A stretch of 64,000 nucleotides of DNA from Dyella amyloliquefaciens (GTDB lineage Bacteria; Pseudomonadota; Gammaproteobacteria; Xanthomonadales; Rhodanobacteraceae). Where the stretch lies: contig NZ_SAYT01000007.1 of the NCBI RefSeq assembly GCF_004296575.1, positions 434,001 through 498,000 of the forward strand, read 5' to 3'. The position numbers and the translations under genes were made by a program. The notes under the pieces were generated by a model, which did no database searches, was not told where the DNA came from, and saw nothing but the letters and a program-made list of their open reading frames with translations. Numbering within the stretch: position 1 is the stretch's first letter; every line of letters begins with the position of its first letter. This document shows, one piece after another, positions 17,213 to 26,429 of the stretch.

Positions 17213-19138
17213 TTAGCCGTTCGGCACCACCGGCAGGCTGATGGAGCTTGCAGTACCCGGCGTGTGCCACACGCGCTGCGTGGCCTTCTGATAATCCGCA
17301 GGCTTCGCGTCGAAGATGTTCGGCACGAAGGTCTGCGGGTTGCGGTCGTACAGCGGGAACAGGCTGGACTGCACCTGCACCATGATGCGATGTCCCGGCT
17401 GGAACACATGGTTGGTGGTGGGCAGGCCGAAGCTGTACAGCAGCGGCTGGTCCGGCGTGAGTGCTGCAGGGTGCTCGAAACTGGTGCGGTAGCGGCCGCG
17501 GAAGATGTCCAGCGACACGGCCAGCTCGTAACCGCCCATGGACGGGTTCGACGGCACCGTATCCGGATAGACGTCGATCAGCTTCACCACCCAGTCGCTG
17601 TCGGTGCCGCTGGTCGATGCGTACAGGTTCACCTGCGGCACGCCGCCGATGTGCACCGGCGCGGTCAGCGGCTCGGTGACGTAGGTGAGGACGTCTGGAC
17701 GTCCATCCGCAAAGCGCTGGTCATTGACCAGCCAGCGCGTCCAGGCGTCGTGGTCGGCGAAACGCACGGGGCGCGGCTGGTAGGGCACCGGCTTGGCGGG
17801 ATCGGACACGTACTCGTCGTACTTGTTGGCGTCGCCCGTCGGTGCGTTGAACGACAGCGCACCGTTGGCGCCGAGGTACAAGGCCTTGGGCTTGTTGGCA
17901 CAGCCCTTGTCGCAGCTGAGCGGCCAGGACTTGAAGCGGTCCCAGTGGTTCTCGCCGGTGTTGTAGATCAGCACCGGCGGCGTGTTGGCCTTGGGCGCGC
18001 CGTCCACCAGGTACTGGTCGAAGAACGGCTTGAGCACATCGCGGCGGAACTGCAGCGAGGTATCGCCATCCCACTGGAGTGGGCCAAGCGAGCTGCCGTC
18101 GTAGTTCACCTGGCTGTGGCGCCACGGGCCCATCACCAGGAAGTTCTTGTCGTTGCCCTTGTCCTTGGGTTCCGTCGCCATGTAGCTGTGGATGGCGCCC
18201 CACATGTCCTCCTGGTCCCACAGGCCCTGCAGCCACATGGTGGGCACCGTGAGCGGCTGCTCGGCCATCACCTTGTCCAGCGCCTGGCCCTGCCAGAATG
18301 CGTCATAGGCCGGGTGCTCGTGCAGCTTGCGCCAGAACGGCAGCTGCTCGAAGCCGTTGGCGCGTGCGTAATCGCCGGCGGAGCCCGCTGCGAGGAAGTT
18401 GCTGTAGTCGTCGAAGCCCACGCGGGGCACGGCGTCGCCCTTGCCCCTTTGCTCGGTCTGGCCGGAGATGTAGTCGAAGTTGGTCTGGCGGTAGGCGCCG
18501 TAGTGGAACCAGTCGTCGCCCATCCAGCCATCGATCATCGGGCTTTCCGGTGCGGCTACTTTCAGCGCCGGGTGCGGATGGACCAGCGCCATCACCACGG
18601 TGAAGCCTTCATAGGACGAACCGAGCATGCCGACCTTGCCGTTCGACTCGGGGATGTTCTTCACCAGCCAGTCGATGGTGTCGTAGGCGTCGGTGGAATG
18701 ATCCACCTCGCTGGAATTGAGCGGGCCGCGCAGCGGACGGGTCATCACGTACTCACCCTCGGAGCCGTACTTGCCGCGCACGTCCTGGAACACGCGGATA
18801 TAGCCGCCCTTGACGAACACCTCATCGCCTTGGGGCAGCGTCGCGTCCATGTGCGGGGACTGGAAACGCTCCGCGCGGCCATCGGCGTTGTAGGGCGTGC
18901 GCGTCAGCAGGATCGGTGCATGCCTGGCGCCCTTGGGGATCACGATCACCGTATGCAGCTTCACCCCGTCGCGCATCGGGATCATCACCTCGCGCTTCAC
19001 GTAGTCGTAGCCGGCGGTGGGCTGGACGAACTTGGCCTGGGGCACGTCCGGGGTCAGCGGTGTGGTCTGGGCCTGGACGAGGCCGGCGGTGAAGATGGCA
19101 AGCGTGGCGGCGGCAAGCAGGGTACGGCGGATGCGCAT
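17213..19138 (-). CDS. Secreted CocE/NonD-family hydrolase
   Basis: This 641-residue alpha/beta hydrolase carries a signal peptide (cut near VQAQ, residues 21-24). The nucleophile elbow is GSSYEG with Ser175, the form seen in cocaine esterase, glutaryl-7-ACA acylase and X-Pro dipeptidyl-peptidase. A GPWRHS segment likely supplies the histidine. The C-terminal third is a jelly-roll domain (VNLYASTSGTDSDWVVKLIDV). It would cleave amides or esters, such as acyl-amino acids or peptides, in the periplasm. GGAGG stands directly before the ATG at 19138. The precise substrate is not evident. Confidence 0.87.
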   Translation of the reverse strand: MRIRRTLLAAATLAIFTAGLVQAQTTPLTPDVPQAKFVQPTAGYDYVKREVMIPMRDGVKLHTVIVIPKGARHAPILLTRTPYNADGRAERFQSPHMDATLPQGDEVFVKGGYIRVFQDVRGKYGSEGEYVMTRPLRGPLNSSEVDHSTDAYDTIDWLVKNIPESNGKVGMLGSSYEGFTVVMALVHPHPALKVAAPESPMIDGWMGDDWFHYGAYRQTNFDYISGQTEQRGKGDAVPRVGFDDYSNFLAAGSAGDYARANGFEQLPFWRKLHEHPAYDAFWQGQALDKVMAEQPLTVPTMWLQGLWDQEDMWGAIHSYMATEPKDKGNDKNFLVMGPWRHSQVNYDGSSLGPLQWDGDTSLQFRRDVLKPFFDQYLVDGAPKANTPPVLIYNTGENHWDRFKSWPLSCDKGCANKPKALYLGANGALSFNAPTGDANKYDEYVSDPAKPVPYQPRPVRFADHDAWTRWLVNDQRFADGRPDVLTYVTEPLTAPVHIGGVPQVNLYASTSGTDSDWVVKLIDVYPDTVPSNPSMGGYELAVSLDIFRGRYRTSFEHPAALTPDQPLLYSFGLPTTNHVFQPGHRIMVQVQSSLFPLYDRNPQTFVPNIFDAKPADYQKATQRVWHTPGTASSISLPVVPNG

Positions 19139-19368
19139 GGATCCTCCAAGCGGGCGGGCCGTAAAGACGGCCGTTCCGGACTGGTCAGCGGTGGGCGGTT
19201 GGTTCAGCAACCGACTTTACGGGACGTGCGCGCAGGCTCCCACCATGACTTCCTGCCTATATGGGCGGCACCAGCCCACCGGCTCTCGGCGCCAAATGCG
19301 CAAGAATGGAGCCGTGACGCCCGATGGCGTCGAACACACTGGCTCCGACCCATCCAGGAAGTCGCGCC

Positions 19369-20253
19369 ATGAAACCCAGTACGCGTCACGATTACCTGCA
19401 GCGCATCGACCGCGTCATCGCGTTGTTGCAGTCATCGGTGGAGCAGGGTGTTGAATTGCCGGAGTTGTCGCGTCTCGCCGCCGCGGCCCATCTGTCGCCT
19501 TTCCACTTCCATCGCATCTATCGCGCCCTGTCGGGCGAGACGGTGGGCCAGACCGTGGCACGCCTGCGCCTGCTGCGGGCGCTGCACTTGCTCACCGATC
19601 CCGATGGCCGGGTCACCGAGACGGCGCTGGCCATCGGCTATGACACCCCACAGGCCTTCGCCCGCGCCTTCCGGCAGGCATTCGACGCGTCGCCCAGCGA
19701 GATGCGCGGGCAGGGCGAGCGCCTGCAGGCGGAGATCGAGCGCCTGCGTCGCCCGCCGGCCGTAGAGGCATCGCAGGTCGCGTTGAAGGTGGAGGTGGTG
19801 TCGGTCGATCCGTTTCGCGTCATGGCAATGCGCTACACGGGCCATCAGGTCGATCTCGATCGGGCGTATGAACGTCTGTTCCAGTGGGCCGCGGCGCAAG
19901 GTGTGCTGGAGCGTATGGCCGGTATTTATGGTGTGCCGCATGACGAAGTCCGCGAGACGCCGGCGGAACAGTGCCGGTTCGACTGCGCCCTGGCATTCAC
20001 CGGTGATGCCTTTGAGGGCGATGCGCTCGTGTGGCCTCTGGCGCTGGGCGGCGGCACCTGGGCGCGTTGTCGTCATGTCGGTTCGTACAACGCCCTTGAC
20101 CTGGCGACCGACCGGTTCATCGCAGACTGGTTGCCGGGCAGCGGCCATGCGCTGCGCGACGAGTTGCCGTTCCGGCATTTCCTCGACGATCCCGAGCAAA
20201 CGCCGGAGGCCGTGCTGCGTGCCGACATCTACCTGCCGGTGGAGGCCTGCTGA
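19369..20253 (+). CDS. AraC-family regulator with GyrI-like effector domain
   Basis: The 294-residue protein has an N-terminal AraC/XylS double helix-turn-helix (about 10-110, with LSPFHFHRIYRALSGETV and a second helix pair ending AFARAFRQAF) and a C-terminal GyrI/Rob-like domain (about 140-294). That order, DNA-binding first, is typical of regulators like SbmC/Rob-type multidrug sensors, which bind hydrophobic compounds. AGGAAG precedes the ATG at 19369. It is divergent from the secreted hydrolase gene, which may be its target; that is inference from position. Confidence 0.87.
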   Translation: MKPSTRHDYLQRIDRVIALLQSSVEQGVELPELSRLAAAAHLSPFHFHRIYRALSGETVGQTVARLRLLRALHLLTDPDGRVTETALAIGYDTPQAFARAFRQAFDASPSEMRGQGERLQAEIERLRRPPAVEASQVALKVEVVSVDPFRVMAMRYTGHQVDLDRAYERLFQWAAAQGVLERMAGIYGVPHDEVRETPAEQCRFDCALAFTGDAFEGDALVWPLALGGGTWARCRHVGSYNALDLATDRFIADWLPGSGHALRDELPFRHFLDDPEQTPEAVLRADIYLPVEAC

Positions 20254-20262
20254 TCGCGGCAC

Positions 20263-20697
20263 CTACCCGGTGTGTTCCGCCCACGGGTCATAGCTGCCGA
20301 ACCACCACAGATGCCCCTCCGGGTCACGACAGCTGTAGCCGGCACCGCCGTAGTCCTTCTCGGCGTAGTCGTCGACGATGCTGGCGCCCGCCGCCTTCGC
20401 CTGTTCGTAGTGCGCCTTGCAATCCTTCACGATCACGCAGGGACACTGTGTCTCGCGGCCGTTCGCCTCGTCGGGCTGCAACAGATGACGACCGAAATCG
20501 CCGTCGCGCACGGACCCGAGCATCAGCATGCCGTTGCCGTAAACCAGCTGCGCGTGGGCCACGCCGCCCTGCTCGTCGTCGTAGACGGCCTGCTTCTGGA
20601 AGCCGAACGCCTTGCACAGCCATTCGATCGCGACATGGGCGTCGCGGTATCGCAGGCAGGGAATGATGGTGCTGCCGGAAACATTGGGTTGGCTCAT
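20263..20697 (-). CDS. VOC superfamily (glyoxalase-like) protein
   Basis: The 144-residue protein has the paired beta-alpha-beta-beta-beta modules of the VOC superfamily: IPCLRYRDAHVAIEWLCKAFGF at the start (quoted in part), AHAQLVYGNGMLMLGS mid-way, and a closing DPEGHLWWFGSYDP typical of PhnB/bleomycin-resistance relatives. Metal-binding positions are not fully conserved. Function is unknown; the family includes isomerases, dioxygenases and antibiotic-binding proteins. The ATG at 20697 follows GTGAGGCATGT; a start at 20715 is possible. It converges with the AraC gene, nine bases apart. Confidence 0.82.
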   Translation of the reverse strand: MSQPNVSGSTIIPCLRYRDAHVAIEWLCKAFGFQKQAVYDDEQGGVAHAQLVYGNGMLMLGSVRDGDFGRHLLQPDEANGRETQCPCVIVKDCKAHYEQAKAAGASIVDDYAEKDYGGAGYSCRDPEGHLWWFGSYDPWAEHTG

Positions 20698-20783
20698 ACA
20701 TGCCTCACGGGTCATCGGTAACGCCAGCCTAGCGGGGCCGCGGCATATGTCTTGGCGATTTTCGGAGTCGGACCCCGCGGGAT

Positions 20784-22523
20784 TCAACGGCGGCGATCGC
20801 CTTCCACGGCGCGTGGCCAGCTGCGTCGCGCTGGCGTTTCCAGCTTTTCGTCGAGCCGGGCGCGGTTGCGGCCGGCCAGCTTGGCGCGATACATCGCGTG
20901 GTCGGCACGATCCACCAGCGACTCCACGTTGTCTTCCATGACGCGCATGGCGATGCCGATGCTCACGCTGAGCACCAGGCCGTCGTCGTTGACGGGAATG
21001 TCCAGGCGGTGCACGCGCCGGCAGAGCCGCGTGGCCACCTGCATGGCCTGCGCCTGCTCCACGCCATAAAGCATCGCCACGAACTCTTCGCCGCCATAGC
21101 GCCCCAGCAGGTCGTGCGGACGCAGTTCGTGGCGAAGCGCATCCGCGACGGCGATCAGGGCGCGATCGCCGGCGGCGTGCCCCTGGCGATCGTTGAGCAT
21201 CTTGAAGTGATCCAGGTCCAGGAACAGCAAAGCCACCGGTTGGGTGGTGCCGCTGTCCAGCAGGCGGGAAACGCTTTCGGCCCATGCGCGACGATTGAGC
21301 ACGTTGGTCAGTGCGTCGTTGTCGGCCAGTCCCTGCACCAGGTCGCGGTCGCGGCGCATGATGAGGGCGCGATCGGCCAGGCCCAGCGACAACACCACGG
21401 CCTCGAACGCGCCGGCGGCGAGGCAGGCGTCGCTCAGCCAGATCACGTCGGCCAGCGTGCCGCCGGCCTGGCTGTTGGAGAGGGCGGTCAAGGCGAGCAG
21501 CGGCGTCCATCCGGCCAGGAAGAACCATGCGGGCCGCGCGCCCCGTACGGCCGCCATCACGGCAGCCAACAGAAGCAGTACGGTGCCAATGATCAGCAGC
21601 GGACTGATCAAGGCCTGCGCCGTCTCTTGCAGCAGCGGAATCTGGCAACTGCGCAACAGCGCCACCAGCGGCATGCCCACGGCCAGTGCCAGCGTGGGGG
21701 TATGCAGCCATGGGGCGAAACGCGGTAGCTCGCAGAAGCGCGCCATGAACATGGCGGCAAACGCGAGCGACAGCGCCATGGCCGACGAACTGACCAGGGC
21801 GGCGCTGCCGGCCAGCCAGGTCACTTCCAGCGGATGGAACAGGTAACCGGTCTGCAGGCCCTGGATCAGGGCGTAGCAAAGCACGTAGCCCGCGTACCAG
21901 GCGAAGGTGGCATCGCGCAGCATCATGGCCAGGCAAAGCGCCATCAGCGACATGGCAAGCATGACCGCGAAGCATGCGCTGGCAAACACCAGCCAGTGTG
22001 CATCCTGCTGCAGGTATTCCTGCCACGACTGCAGCTGGAAACTCACCGGCATGGTGCGCACCGGTGCCGGGTCGAAGCGCACCAGGATGGGCGCGGACGC
22101 GGGCACGTCGGGACCGATGCGATAGGCCAGGCGACCGTTGCCGTGTGCCATGGGAGAGAAGTCGTCCAGCGACTGCGTGACCGTCTTGCCGCGTGCGTCG
22201 AACAGGGTCACGGACGAAAGCGGGGGCGGGTAGATGGTGAGTACGCGCTCCTCGCTCACCAGCGGCGGTTGCGGCTGCAGCACCACCCACGTGCCTTTGT
22301 CGTCATCGGAAAAGCGCTGCAGCAGCCTGGGGTCGAATGCCTGCAGCTCTCCTCGCCGAAACGCATCGAGCAGGATCTGCGGCGTGTCGCCCGCGTGCAC
22401 TTCGCGCGAGGCGCCTTGCAACGGGGTGTCCGCGTGGGCTGCAGACGCGAGCAGGCCCATGGCGAGGATGCACAGCATCCACCATTGGCAACGCCTCGCT
22501 AATGCTGCGACCAGCCCTCCCAT
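20784..22523 (-). CDS. Membrane diguanylate cyclase with 7TMR-DISM input
   Basis: This 579-residue protein would make cyclic di-GMP. A signal peptide (ending AHAD near residue 32) leads into an extracytoplasmic beta-rich domain of the 7TMR-DISM type (about 35-175), then seven membrane helices (about 185-385) and a GGDEF domain. The active site is GGEEF at 477-481. An inhibitory site RPHD at 468-471 sits exactly five residues before it, so product inhibition should be intact. The start at 22523 gives the best signal peptide; the open frame reaches 22595. The 288 bases to the divergent FMN reductase gene show no other gene. Confidence 0.88.
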   Translation of the reverse strand: MGGLVAALARRCQWWMLCILAMGLLASAAHADTPLQGASREVHAGDTPQILLDAFRRGELQAFDPRLLQRFSDDDKGTWVVLQPQPPLVSEERVLTIYPPPLSSVTLFDARGKTVTQSLDDFSPMAHGNGRLAYRIGPDVPASAPILVRFDPAPVRTMPVSFQLQSWQEYLQQDAHWLVFASACFAVMLAMSLMALCLAMMLRDATFAWYAGYVLCYALIQGLQTGYLFHPLEVTWLAGSAALVSSSAMALSLAFAAMFMARFCELPRFAPWLHTPTLALAVGMPLVALLRSCQIPLLQETAQALISPLLIIGTVLLLLAAVMAAVRGARPAWFFLAGWTPLLALTALSNSQAGGTLADVIWLSDACLAAGAFEAVVLSLGLADRALIMRRDRDLVQGLADNDALTNVLNRRAWAESVSRLLDSGTTQPVALLFLDLDHFKMLNDRQGHAAGDRALIAVADALRHELRPHDLLGRYGGEEFVAMLYGVEQAQAMQVATRLCRRVHRLDIPVNDDGLVLSVSIGIAMRVMEDNVESLVDRADHAMYRAKLAGRNRARLDEKLETPARRSWPRAVEGDRRR

Positions 22524-22811
22524 CCGCCGTACCCCTGTGTCGGCGCCTTGCTCCGTCGTGGAACGTGCGCGTGCGTCCGTGGCGTTTGCGGCCATCCCTG
22601 ATGATGATCCCCGGTCGCGCGACGGCGCGTGGGGTAGCCAGCCTGTAGCGTACCTTGCACGGGGTGGCCTGCGGGGCAGCGACGGCTACGCCAAAAGGCA
22701 TAGTCGAGGCCGGCCTTTGGGCCGGTTGCCGGTGCTCACGGTGGATTAACCCCTCGGGCTGCCATGCTTCCTTCCGCTTTCCCATTCCCCATGGCGACGG
22801 AGCAGACAAGC

Positions 22812-23366
22812 ATGAGCAAGATCCGTGTGGCCGTATTGGTAGGCAGCCTGCGCAAGGAGTCCTTCAACCGGCATCTGGCCCGGGCCGTCGAGCGGCTGGC
22901 GCCCGGCGACTTCAGTTTCGAACACCTGCGCATCGACAACCTGCCGCTGTACGACCAGGATTTCGATGGCAACTACCCGGCCGAGTGCAAGCGGCTGAAG
23001 GACGAGGTATCCGCGGCGGATGCGCTGCTGTTCGTTACCCCGGAATACAACCGCTCGATTCCCGGCGTGCTGAAGAACGCCATCGATATCGCCTCTCGCC
23101 CCTGGGGCACGAACTCGTTTGCCGGAAAGCCCGGCGCGGTGATCGGCGTCTCGGTGGGGGCTACCGGCACGGCGTTGTCGCAACAACATCTGCGCAACGT
23201 GCTGGCTTACCTGGACGTGCCGACGCTGGGTCAGCCCGAAGTGTTCATCCAGAACAAGGAAGGCCTGTTCGACGCCGAAGGCCATATCGGCAACGAAGGC
23301 ACGCAGAAATTCCTGCAAGGCTTCGTGGATCGCTACGTGGCGTGGGTGCGCCGCTTCGCGAAGTAG
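22812..23366 (+). CDS. NADPH-dependent FMN reductase (flavodoxin-like)
   Basis: The 184-residue enzyme has the flavodoxin-like fold of the NADPH-dependent FMN reductase/azoreductase family. It has VLVGSLRKESFNRHLA for the flavin phosphate loop, PLYDQDFDG, and the conserved TPEYNRSIPGVLKNAID block that holds the isoalloxazine ring, then GVSVGATG. It reduces flavins or quinones with NADPH, often as oxidative-stress protection. Start ATG at 22812 (MSKIRVAVLVG) is standard for the family; an ATG at 22791 is in frame. It is a single gene. Confidence 0.87.
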   Translation: MSKIRVAVLVGSLRKESFNRHLARAVERLAPGDFSFEHLRIDNLPLYDQDFDGNYPAECKRLKDEVSAADALLFVTPEYNRSIPGVLKNAIDIASRPWGTNSFAGKPGAVIGVSVGATGTALSQQHLRNVLAYLDVPTLGQPEVFIQNKEGLFDAEGHIGNEGTQKFLQGFVDRYVAWVRRFAK

Positions 23367-23432
23367 GCCAATGCACGAAGGCGCGCTACGAAATGCAGCG
23401 CGCCTTCGGCAGGCGACTGGAAAGCAGGATGC

Positions 23433-23753
23433 TCAGTGGGTGCCGGTGGTCCCGGTCGTTCCGGTCGTGCCCCCGGTACCGCTGGTGCCATCGTGACTGC
23501 CGCCACCGGAGAGCGCACCGGCAACGACGGCAACCCCCGCCACGGCGGCACCTACGTACACCGGCGTGAGATTGCCTTCGGCGGCGCCCGCCGCGCCGGC
23601 CCCCGGGATGATGCCGTCTTGCTTTTGCTGGTCGGAGGAAGCCTGCTCAGCAGCGGGAGCCTTCGCCTGACCCTGAGCGGCGGCGGTCGGTGTTTCAGCG
23701 TATGCGTGCGCGATCAGGCCGGCCATGACGATGGCGGCGACTAGCTTTTTCAT
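23433..23753 (-). CDS. Small secreted Ala/Gly/Thr-rich protein, YjbE-like
   Basis: The 106-residue product has a signal peptide (ending AYAE near residue 20), an Ala/Gln-rich stretch, a hydrophobic segment VYVGAAVAGVAVVAGALSGGG, and a low-complexity tail of GTTGT units. E. coli YjbE, part of an exopolysaccharide locus, has the same order of signal, VG/A-rich helix, GGG and Thr-rich tail, so a distant relation is possible but not shown. AGGGAGCTCC directly precedes the ATG. No polysaccharide genes adjoin it. Function unknown. Confidence 0.65.
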   Translation of the reverse strand: MKKLVAAIVMAGLIAHAYAETPTAAAQGQAKAPAAEQASSDQQKQDGIIPGAGAAGAAEGNLTPVYVGAAVAGVAVVAGALSGGGSHDGTSGTGGTTGTTGTTGTH

Positions 23754-23907
23754 GGGAGCTCCCTGTGGTGACCCGGATGGTCGAAACCGAACTCCGGGAA
23801 CCTTAGGGAGCGAGCGACGAAGCCGAAGTCAGCCGCGAGATGCGGCGCGGCTGAGGGAACAGCCTGTGCGGCCGTAGGTCAACGACGGCGTGTTGTCAGC
23901 CGACCAC

Positions 23908-26100
23908 TCAGACTTCGATGGCGGCGCCTGACCCGCAAAGCTTGTCCAGCAACTGCGCCTGCACGTTGCGCGTGGCCTGGTTCGGGCCCGGTTGCATGCG
24001 CGTGTAGCGGCCATCGGGGCGTAGCAGCCAGGTGCTGGAGTTGTCGGACAGATACAGCTCGAGTTCCTTTTTCAACCGGTTCTGCAGCTTCTTGCCCTCG
24101 ATGGGGAAGCCGGTTTCCACGCGGCGGTCCAGGTTGCGTTCCATGAGGTCCGCGCTGGCGAGGTAGAACTTCTCTTCGCCGTTGTTGAGGAACCAGTACA
24201 CGCGACTGTGTTCCAGGAAGCGACCGACGATCGAGCGCACGCGGATGTTGCTCGACACACCGGTTACGCCAGGGCGCAGGCAGCACATGCCACGCACGAT
24301 CAGGTCGACCTTTACGCCCGCCATGCTGGCCTTGTACAGCGCGCGGATCATCTTGGCGTCGGTCACCGCGTTCGCCTTGATGATGATCTGCGCCGGCTTG
24401 CCTGCTGCCGCGTGCACAGTTTCCTTTGCGATCAACTCAAGCAGGGTCTTCTTCAGCGTGAACGGCGCATGCAGCAGCTTCTTCATCTGCAGCAGCTTGC
24501 CCATGCCGGTGAGCTGGCTGAACAGCTTGTGCACGTCCTCGCACAGCGCGTGATCGGAAGTGAGCAGGCTGTAGTCGGTGTACAGGCGCGCATTGCCAGT
24601 GTGGTAGTTGCCGGTGCCCAGATGCGCGTAGCGCACCAGCTCTTCGCCTTCGCGACGCTGGATCAGCATCAGCTTGGCATGCGTCTTCACGCCCACCACG
24701 CCATAGATCACCATGGCGCCGGCCTGCTGCAGGCGCGAAGCCAACGACAGGTTCGACTCTTCATCGAAACGCGCACGCAGCTCCACCACTACGGTCACTT
24801 CCTTGCCCGCGCGCGCGGCATCCACCAGCGCGTCGACGATCTCGGAATTGGCGCCGCTGCGATACAGCGTCTGCTTGATCGCCAGCACGTTCGGATCCTT
24901 CGCGGCCTGATGCAACAGATCCACCACGGGCGCGAACGACTCGTAGGGGTGCAGCAACAGCACGTCCTGGCGGCTGATCACCGCGAACAGGTCCTCGGCT
25001 TTCTTGAGCGCCTTGGGGATGGACGGCGTGAACGGCGGATACTCGAGGTTCGGATGATGCGTTTTGGTGATCAGGCCGAACAGGCGCGAAAGATTGACCG
25101 GACCGTTGACCTCGTACATCTCCGCAGCGGTGAGGCCGAACTGGCGCAGCAGGTAGTCGGTGAGTTCCGGCGGGCAGTTGTCCGCCACCTCCAGGCGCAC
25201 GGCATCGCCGAAGCGTCGCGAATAGAGCTCGCCGCGCAGCGCGCGCGCCAGGTCTTCGACGTCTTCCGGATCGATGGTGAGGTCGGCGTTGCGGGTCAGG
25301 CGGAACTGGTAGCAGCCACGCACCGACATGCCCGGGAACAATTCCTCGGCATGCGCGTGGATGATCGAGGAAAGCAGTACGAAGTTCTCGCCGCCTTCGC
25401 TCACGTCGTCGGGGAGGCGGATCAGGCGCGGCAGCACGCGCGGCGCGGGTACGATAGCGAGGCCGGAGTCGCGCCCGAACGCGTCGGTGCCTTCCAACTG
25501 CACGATGAAGTTGAGGCTCTTGTTGACCAGCAGCGGGAACGGATGGGTGGGGTCCAGTCCGATCGGCGTGACCAGCGGCGCCACTTCATGCCTGAAATAG
25601 CGGCGCACCCACATCTTCTGTTTGTGCGACCACTCGTTGCGGCGCACGATGCGGATGCCCTGGCGTGCCAGCTCCGGCAGGATGCGGTCGTTGAGGATCG
25701 CGTACTGCCGCTCGATCTGCTTGTGCGTGATCTCGCTGATCTCGGTGAGCGCCTTGCGTGGCGCAATGCCGTCGGAGCCGACGATCTCGTGGTCGAAGGC
25801 GATCTGGCTCTTCAGGCCGGCCACGCGGATCTCGAAGAACTCGTCCAGGTTGCTGGAGAAGATCAGCAGAAACTTCAGCCGCTCCAGGATCGGCTTGCTC
25901 TCGTCCAGCGCCTGGTCGAGCACGCGGATGTTGAACTGCAACTGCGACAGCTCGCGGTTGATATAGAGATTGGGGTCGTTCAAGTCCGGTGTGGGAACGG
26001 GGGGAGCCGCTGCCGTAGTGTCATTGGCGGGCAGCACCTGCGTGGAGGGCGCGGAGCTGTCCTCACGAACTGCACTGGGTTGGACGACATCGTTACTCAT
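23908..26100 (-). CDS. ppk1: Polyphosphate kinase 1
   Basis: This 730-residue enzyme makes polyphosphate from ATP. After a variable Ala/Pro-rich N-terminus (about 40 residues), [17 protein letters not shown] opens the PPK N domain. The head domain and two phospholipase-D-like C domains follow. The phosphorylated histidine lies in [10 protein letters not shown] and the second catalytic histidine in [12 protein letters not shown]. The start at 26100 (MSNDVVQP) follows GGTGAG; the open frame to 26202 is unlikely to be translated. A Pho-box-like repeat lies about 142-160 bases upstream, which would tie expression to phosphate starvation. No ppx gene adjoins it. Confidence 0.92.
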   Translation of the reverse strand: MSNDVVQPSAVREDSSAPSTQVLPANDTTAAAPPVPTPDLNDPNLYINRELSQLQFNIRVLDQALDESKPILERLKFLLIFSSNLDEFFEIRVAGLKSQIAFDHEIVGSDGIAPRKALTEISEITHKQIERQYAILNDRILPELARQGIRIVRRNEWSHKQKMWVRRYFRHEVAPLVTPIGLDPTHPFPLLVNKSLNFIVQLEGTDAFGRDSGLAIVPAPRVLPRLIRLPDDVSEGGENFVLLSSIIHAHAEELFPGMSVRGCYQFRLTRNADLTIDPEDVEDLARALRGELYSRRFGDAVRLEVADNCPPELTDYLLRQFGLTAAEMYEVNGPVNLSRLFGLITKTHHPNLEYPPFTPSIPKALKKAEDLFAVISRQDVLLLHPYESFAPVVDLLHQAAKDPNVLAIKQTLYRSGANSEIVDALVDAARAGKEVTVVVELRARFDEESNLSLASRLQQAGAMVIYGVVGVKTHAKLMLIQRREGEELVRYAHLGTGNYHTGNARLYTDYSLLTSDHALCEDVHKLFSQLTGMGKLLQMKKLLHAPFTLKKTLLELIAKETVHAAAGKPAQIIIKANAVTDAKMIRALYKASMAGVKVDLIVRGMCCLRPGVTGVSSNIRVRSIVGRFLEHSRVYWFLNNGEEKFYLASADLMERNLDRRVETGFPIEGKKLQNRLKKELELYLSDNSSTWLLRPDGRYTRMQPGPNQATRNVQAQLLDKLCGSGAAIEV

Positions 26101-26241
26101 CGGCTCACCGTTCGACGGGCGGATGCGCGGCAGGCGCGCGGGTCCGCAAAGGGGCATAGTACGGCGCCGAATAAGACCGGGCCATGGCAGCGCAGCAAGC
26201 ACTCACGCGCTGTCACGCGACCGACATGTTGCGGATTGCAT

Positions 26242-26259
26242 TTGACACATTCGTGACAA
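26242..26259 (-). promoter_or_regulatory. Pho-box-like direct repeat upstream of ppk1
   Basis: On the minus strand TTGTCAC-GAAT-GTGTCAA gives two seven-base half-sites spaced by four bases, matching the architecture of PhoB sites (CTGTCAT-N4-CTGTCAT) with TGTCA kept in both. It points toward ppk1, whose start is 142 bases away. Polyphosphate kinase genes belong to the Pho regulon in several proteobacteria. Confidence 0.5.
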
Positions 26260-26325
26260 TGCCGATGGCGATGTCATGGGTTCGTGACGTTGACCTTCAC
26301 GATTCCCCTGGATTGCGCGTAGCCC

Positions 26326-26408
26326 TGTAGGAGCGCACCCAGTGCGCGACCGCAGAGTTTCGTCAAAGTCGCTCCGTAGGCTTTTCGCGCACTGGGTGCG
26401 CTCCTACA
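26326..26408. repeat. REP/BIME element A
   Basis: Two inverted 24-base arms (beginning TGTAGGAGCGCACCCAGTGC at 26326 and its exact complement ending at 26408) flank a 35-base spacer. The same arms recur at 29640, 29765 and 45051. It fills the gap between ppk1 and the AraC gene and could form a long hairpin. No transposase of the RAYT type lies in the window. Confidence 0.8.
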
Positions 26409-26429
26409 TAAAAACGAAGAGGCGCGGCA

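Noticed and set aside
17150-19372. 740-codon plus-strand frame opposite the CocE/NonD hydrolase
   Set aside because: Product is His/Val/Gly-rich without any motif, typical of antisense reading of GC-rich codons.
20698-22290. Apparent fusion of a long N-terminal region to the VOC protein
   Set aside because: The upstream part is an off-frame reading of the diguanylate cyclase gene; the VOC protein has its own start at 20697.
24208-26256. 682-codon plus-strand frame opposite ppk1
   Set aside because: Antisense shadow; ppk1 has all catalytic motifs on the other strand.
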